Of a stretch of DNA of 64,000 nucleotides, positions 59,411-64,000 are shown in pieces. The stretch is from Henckelia pumila (lineage: Eukaryota; Streptophyta; Magnoliopsida; Lamiales; Gesneriaceae). The notes beneath the pieces were generated by a model, which made no database searches, was not told the DNA's origin, and worked only from the letters and a program-made list of their open reading frames with translations. The position numbers and the translations under genes are program-made. The first letter of the stretch is position 1, and each line of letters begins with the position of its first letter. The DNA lies in assembly GCF_033568475.1 (NCBI RefSeq), contig NW_027331831.1, positions 8,556,001-8,620,000 on the forward strand. The letters run 5' to 3'.

Positions 59411-61676
59411 TCACCTCGATTTTTCTTTATTATCTTCCTCTGCTGATTCAGTACCCGAGTTCAAGAATGTCATCTTCCCGAAAGATTCCCTAGCATCGCC
59501 AAACAAGTCCTTCACTTTATCGAAAACTGTTTTGAGTTCAGCCTGAGATGGGAGCTGAGAAAATTGAACGAAAAGGCCCCAAAAGTTATTGGAACTCAGC
59601 AAAGAAAAATGGAAAGAAAAAGTCAAGTGCAATTCCAAAGCAAGGAAATATTAAATGTCAACCTCTTAAGAGCACATAACTTAGATTATTCAATATCCAA
59701 AGTATTACCTCAATCACATCGTTTGCAGCAAGTGCAGCACTCAAATTGTTATTTTCCTGCATGATAGATATAGGGAACAACATTAGAAAATGAAAAGGAG
59801 ATGGTGATGAGTGTACTTCCGTATTTTCTGTGTTATCGGCAAGAAACTAAAATGCAAAAGAAAGTGAAGGGTAAAAGGCATTACGACGAGCTTGTAGCCA
59901 TATTTAAAGTCAGTAGCAGATCGCAACACGCGAAACTGTTTCACAGCCATCTTCTGCATCTCCTTCTCATCCTGTTTCAATATGTGAACGTTTAAGATTC
60001 AATAAAGATGTATGGTGTGGTTTCCACTGCTAAGAGGTAAACTATAGAAAAAGTTGAACAAATTCGGCATATAAGCTGCTTCTTCCCACCTTTATAGATA
60101 CCATCCTTAGGTGACTCACCATCTTTTTCACAAACAGGTGAAATGATTTCAGAAATAAGGTAGATTCATATTCTAAGATTGTCATGGTGCCAAATAAAAC
60201 AAAGACAGAAAAGTCTGCCATTTAATTTTCATTACCATATTCTGAGAAATCTATCAGACTGGAAAACACTGTCATACAGTTCTTACCGGCCCCCTCGTAC
60301 CTTAGATGCTGGTATCTCCCAAAAGTAGTGGGAAACAGAAAAAAAAAACATTTAGAAAAGGAAGACAATAGATCGTCGAGCTGGTTGAAGCACTTAACAA
60401 TTAAAACCATCACAATTTTACACCACCAAATTTTCACGAAAGAAAATAATACTTGCTCGAAATTAACTAAAATTTCAAAAGAAGATAGAACCAACTTTCC
60501 TCATCCTGGAGGATCATCAATATGTCAAGTGGAGTCTAGATCAAATATATGAAAGCCATAACAGCAGTAGGAAACTCACTTTATAAATGACTGCTGCAAG
60601 GTTCCTGGCTAGAGTATCTTTGTATATATATTTCCCCACAAAGGTGTCCTTTGCAGCAACAATAACTTTTGCAGTTGTGCCTCCTGATACAATATTGAGC
60701 GGATACCAAAGGTAAACCTGACCAGAAGAAAGCTCCCAACAGTAAAAATCTTTGCAACCCATGAACCAAAAGCGCGTAGCAATCGAGCTGCTTTGTTAGA
60801 TACAATACAAAAGGATATCAAGAACTCTACCTTTGCGCGCTTCATTTTCATAAAATGCTACCGGCTACATAAGTCAAACTAACTGTGTCTTCAAGACGTA
60901 AAAGTAACTATTGCAAAGAAAGAGGTAATCAGAAGGCACCTAGAAAGAAATATCTCATTGTTTTTGCATACAATATTCGGGATTACTTGATTTCAGAAAG
61001 TGATAATGGACAGTGGACTAATTGGTTAGCCACACCAATGATTCAATGCTACAAGCCAATGCAAGATAATGCAGAGCCACAACTCATCAATAACCAAAGT
61101 TTAAACACTAATTCCTCGTAAGACCAGCAAAGCAATTATTCAAGAAAAATCGTGTGATCAAATTTCAAAGAGAAAATAAAGACAAGTTGGTTGAAAAAGA
61201 AAAAAAAAACACCATTACCCAAATCAAAGGATTAGGAGGAAAAAAATAAAAATCCCAACTTCGGAAAAACTGATTGAAGCAAAAGATCCAAAATTTACCA
61301 AATACGATAGCCCAGAAACAGGTAAAAACAAAGAATTTAAAGAACCTTGAATCGCAACACTTGAGTGTAAAAGAAAGATATGCGGAACAGAACTAACATT
61401 GGCCATACGAATGAAAATAACAAATTTCGGGTTTCCATCATCTTCAAGCTTTGGCAAAGGGGGAGGAGGTTTCCTCTGGTACTGTCTCCCAGCCATTCCT
61501 TTCTTGCCTTTAGCTCGTATCAGCAATGACAGTTGCTTTTGCTGGAAGGGTTTCTGGGCGGTATTTCTTTTCGTAGAAAACACAGTGTGTTTGATGAGTG
61601 ATTCGTCGTGTGTTCTTCCTCCATTTGATGTTAAGGGTAGTTTCACAAGTTGATTCAAAGACATGCCCGCCTCCAT
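59411..61676 (-). CDS. HHL1: HHL1-like chloroplast protein (photosystem II maintenance under high light)
   Basis: Five exons (61676-61398, 60717-60580, 59971-59885, 59756-59709, 59554-59411) join to 231 aa, about the size of Arabidopsis HHL1 (At1g67700). The N-terminus MEAGMSLNQLVKLPL with the following Ser/Lys/Gln-rich stretch is a chloroplast transit peptide type. The mature protein starts near AKGKKGMAGRQYQRKPPPPL, then GNPKFVIFIRMANVYLWYPL, GGTTAKVIVAAKDTFVGKYI, ARNLAAVIYKDEKEMQK, RVLRSATDFKYGYKLV and LKTVFDKVKDLFGDARESFG. In Arabidopsis HHL1 is a thylakoid protein that works with LQY1 in repair and protection of photosystem II. The C-terminus is acidic (GTESAEEDNKEK). All key blocks of the family are present. 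A perfect inverted repeat lies 278 bp upstream of the ATG. Confidence 0.93.
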
Positions 61677-61953
61677 TGTTAATCTGCTGACAGCTTAGAG
61701 GAAGTGAATTGATTCTTGATTTGGTGGGTGGGGACGTGCGTATGGGATCGTTTTGGCTCCATCTTATCCACGAAACTACGACTATTCTGTATGATATTTT
61801 ATTTTCTTTGTTTATTTCTTGGGCTACTTATCGTTTCTCGGTATTCTTATTCTCCTTGCTGAAATAAATGGAACTTTGCAGTTATATATAGTACTAATAC
61901 TAAAACCTTGTGCAATTTTATCACTTCTTGGGCTCGGGCTATGCTACACCGGT
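61677..61953 (-). promoter_or_regulatory. HHL1 leader and proximal promoter
   Basis: About 280 bases lie between the HHL1 ATG and the inverted repeat. TATATATAG at about 61883-61891 could be part of a core promoter on either strand, but no precise start site can be given. Confidence 0.35.
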
Positions 61954-62039
61954 TGATCTTCACCCGGTGCAGCATCTGCCCTTGATTGGGCACCCGGGCC
62001 CACCCAATCAAGGGCAGATGCTGCACCGGGTGAAGATCA
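61954..62039. repeat. Perfect 37-bp inverted repeat with 12-nt spacer
   Basis: The left arm (61954-61990, starting TGATCTTCACCCGGTGCAGC) and the right arm (62003-62039) are exact reverse complements over all 37 positions. The spacer 61991-62002 contains CCCGGG. Pairing continues imperfectly outside the arms for about 15 more bases (10 of 15). The arms are far richer in GC than the surrounding DNA. RNA from either strand would fold into one long hairpin. Confidence 0.95.
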
Positions 62040-62101
62040 CTCAGTGCATCATAGTATATCCTCACTTTTTGGGCATGGCAGGAAGACGTAATACTGAGTA
62101 T

Positions 62102-62183
62102 CTACTTGGTTTGAGGTGAGTTATGTTACACAAAGATTTCTACTACTTGGTTTGGGGTGAGTTATGTTACGCAAAGATTTTTA
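62102..62183 (+). repeat. 41-bp tandem duplication
   Basis: Two adjacent copies (62102-62142 and 62143-62183) share CTACTTGGTTTG, GGTGAGTTATGTTAC and CAAAGATTT, with about three differences. Non-coding. Confidence 0.88.
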
Positions 62184-62967
62184 CTTTTGATATGTTTGTA
62201 TAAAATGTTTGCACGAACATCTCATTATAAAATAAAAAAAATACTAATAGACAACATATTTTTTTGTTTTCAAATAGGATATCCATATAACATCTTATAA
62301 TAAAACAAAATCGAGGGTAATACTCTCAGTGTAACATAAACTCACTTTCGATTTCAGTTTGATGTTACTTGAGAAGTTCTCACACTACAATGGAAGGTGA
62401 TAGCTGTCCTTAGGACCGTGATAGCTGAATTCATATCACAAAACTGGCAGTAACCGTGAGTTTCGAAATTTATTCAACTATTTTGCAAGCTGCCAAGCCA
62501 TATGTTGCCCAAATCCAACTTATGTTTTATCCGAGCGGAATCAATGTATTTCATTGTCCAACTCATTTAAGCTTGTGTTTTTTCAGCACTTCAATCCCTC
62601 GAAACTGCTGAATTCAGTATCGACAATAACCACATAGAAAAGATAAAATATATGACTATTTCCCTTGTTTATGTACAAATGAATAAATCTCGATGTTCAA
62701 AAGAATAAAAACAATGTTGTTCATCTTTAACCAGCGGTAATGTATTTCTTGCAATCTCGAAATGAAGAAACTTTGCACAAAAAATTCTGACATCCATATC
62801 CTCTAGCCACTGCACCAGAATTTGAGTTCATGCGACGCTCTTGAGACTTCGGCTCCCTGGTGTTTGTTTTCTCTCGAAATTGCAAGAGAAAATAGTTAAG
62901 GTGGCTTGTTGTATGTTCATGGCGGCATTTTTACAATCCATTGCAACCGTATCCCCTTTTAGTTTAC
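62184..62967. other. Intergenic and 3' flank of the carboxylesterase gene
   Basis: No gene was seen. The last 250 bases are probably the 3' untranslated region of the CXE16-like gene. Confidence 0.45.
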
Positions 62968-63505
62968 TCAGTATGAAAACTCGTAGCCTCTCAGAGAGAT
63001 GTACTTCTTGGCCCATATAGCGATGTCCTCAGAGCAGGCCTGTGATTGGGGGGTTTTGAGGAGTACCTCAAGGGTTGCAAATTCATGAATGGCGTCTTTG
63101 TAATCAAGAAGAGGGGCATCCACATTGACCTTCCGCAGTGCCTCCGAGTATGCAATGGCTCGATCACGCATCAAATCGTGTTCAGCAACCACAGTGAGCG
63201 TTGGGGGCATGTACTTCAGAGGCACCCCTCCTGCAGGCACGAGAGGGTTGGCAGCAGGGTGGTCCAAATTAAACTCTTCCTCTGGCAGGAAGAGTTTCCA
63301 TGCAAGAAGTGACATAAATTTGTCGTACAGATAGGAATTACTTAGTTTGATCTCGGAACGAGTCGGACTGCTTCCAATGAAGAAAGGGTACATGAGGACT
63401 TGAGCTACCACTCTTACAGGATCTAAAAGCTTGCCTGCCTTGACTGAATATTGTGAAACATAATTAGCAATATTGGCACCGCAGCTGACTCCAAGAAGAA
63501 CACAT
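62968..63505 (-). CDS. Carboxylesterase, CXE16-like, last exon only
   Basis: The exon starts after an acceptor at 63506-63507 and encodes (R)CVLLGVSCGANIANYVSQ onward, ending ISLRGYEFSY, 179 codons plus a split first codon. It carries all three catalytic parts of the HSL-type alpha/beta-hydrolase fold: the nucleophile serine in GVSCG, the aspartate in VAEHDLMRDRA and the histidine in KDAIHEFATLE. Blocks such as VVAQVLMYPFFIGSSPTRSE, WKLFLPEEEF and DHPAANPLVP match plant CXE16 (Arabidopsis At5g14310, from memory). The HGGG oxyanion-hole part must lie in an exon beyond the right edge. Plant CXEs hydrolyse small esters; the substrate of this one is unknown. Confidence 0.9.
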
Positions 63506-64000
63506 CTGTTTCAAGGTCGCAAAGAATTACTTCACAAGATCAATACTCACAACAAAAGACAAAGGCTTTCATGATACAAGAGGATAAAATTTATGATTTA
63601 GCGAAGGTAAAGAACCGTAAAGAACAGATGCTGCTACAGGAAAACAGATGATGAAACTCTAAGGACAGAAGAGTAAAAGCACATGCAACGGACCTACAGA
63701 ATCTAATCATATCGATTTCAATGCAACGTTTCTACAAAGGACTCGCTCAGTTTTTTCACCATTGCTCATCATCATGCCTTTTCTCATGCAAGTATTTTTT
63801 TCTTTCAGAAAAGACAGGTCAGATAAAAAGGAGCAGGGAAAATAAAAATAAAAAAACACTTTGCAAAAAGAAATAACATTAAACGTGTAGAACTGAAAGA
63901 TGATTCTTAAGTCGTGAACTTCGACTGCTTCTGTGGTTCTAAAGCCAAACTACACTAAGCATTCAAATCAATCAACATGAACAGGACGTCACAGTTCAGT
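63506..64000 (-). other. Intron of the CXE16-like gene (partial)
   Basis: No coding frame continuing the esterase is visible between the acceptor at 63506 and the right edge, so this is read as intron sequence. No transposon signature was recognised. Confidence 0.5.

Noticed and set aside
1-64000. CRISPR arrays, operons, riboswitches or horizontally acquired bacterial clusters
   Set aside because: The repeats present are plant transposons and microsatellites; genes have introns and separate promoters; no bacterial-style gene cluster was seen.

Overview
The window is nuclear DNA of a flowering plant, most likely a eudicot. It is AT-rich, its genes are split by GT-AG introns, and it carries plant-only families (PPR, LHT transporter, HHL1, chloroplast-type small heat-shock protein, CXE16-type carboxylesterase) and many plant transposons. 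The species cannot be read from the sequence. All exon models below were built by hand from reading frame, splice signals and remembered family sequences.

Genes, left to right: PPR protein (partial, minus, runs off the left edge); BPP-like basic proline-rich protein (minus, 6 exons, 1075 aa, C-terminal CaaX box); mitochondrial RsfS/Iojap ribosome-silencing factor (plus, 4 exons, 193 aa); TLC-domain membrane protein (plus, one exon, 251 aa); DNA polymerase alpha subunit B (minus, 16 exons, 616 aa); LHT-type amino-acid transporter (minus, 7 exons, 441 aa); ankyrin-repeat protein (minus, 2 exons, 656 aa); a DUF1985/plant-mobile-domain-like gene (plus, 3 exons, 306 aa); AIRP2-like RING E3 ligase (minus, 5 exons, 252 aa); HSP21-like small heat-shock protein (minus, 2 exons, 226 aa); HHL1 photosystem II maintenance protein (minus, 5 exons, 231 aa); CXE16-like carboxylesterase (minus, last exon only). 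From memory, RsfS, POLA2 and the LHT gene are neighbours on Arabidopsis chromosome 1, with HHL1 close by, so part of the order looks ancestral. The genes are unrelated housekeeping and signalling genes; nothing suggests a biosynthetic cluster.

The spaces between genes are full of transposon remains, several with exact target-site duplications (TSDs). There are two hAT MITEs of one family in opposite orientation with perfect 8-bp TSDs (9480-11135), plus weaker relatives at 8270, 18860 and 55137. A Mutator-like TIR element with a perfect 9-bp TSD (31343-36205) has been filled by Helitron-like elements. An old TRIM holds a PIF/Harbinger element with a transposase remnant (25426-27111). A complete TRIM with 216-bp LTRs and a 5-bp TSD sits in an intron of the RING gene (48889-49525). 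At least five Tourist-like MITEs have TTA/TAA TSDs, and a similar one lies in the heat-shock gene intron.

No clearly new multi-gene system was seen. The observations most worth checking are a perfect 37-bp GC-rich inverted repeat upstream of HHL1, the CaaX box and small zinc-knuckle pattern on the BPP-like protein, an apparent GC-AG intron in the RsfS gene, the MULE/Helitron nest, the paired hAT MITEs, and a cluster of CTACCC/GGGTAG hairpins at 37244-37575.
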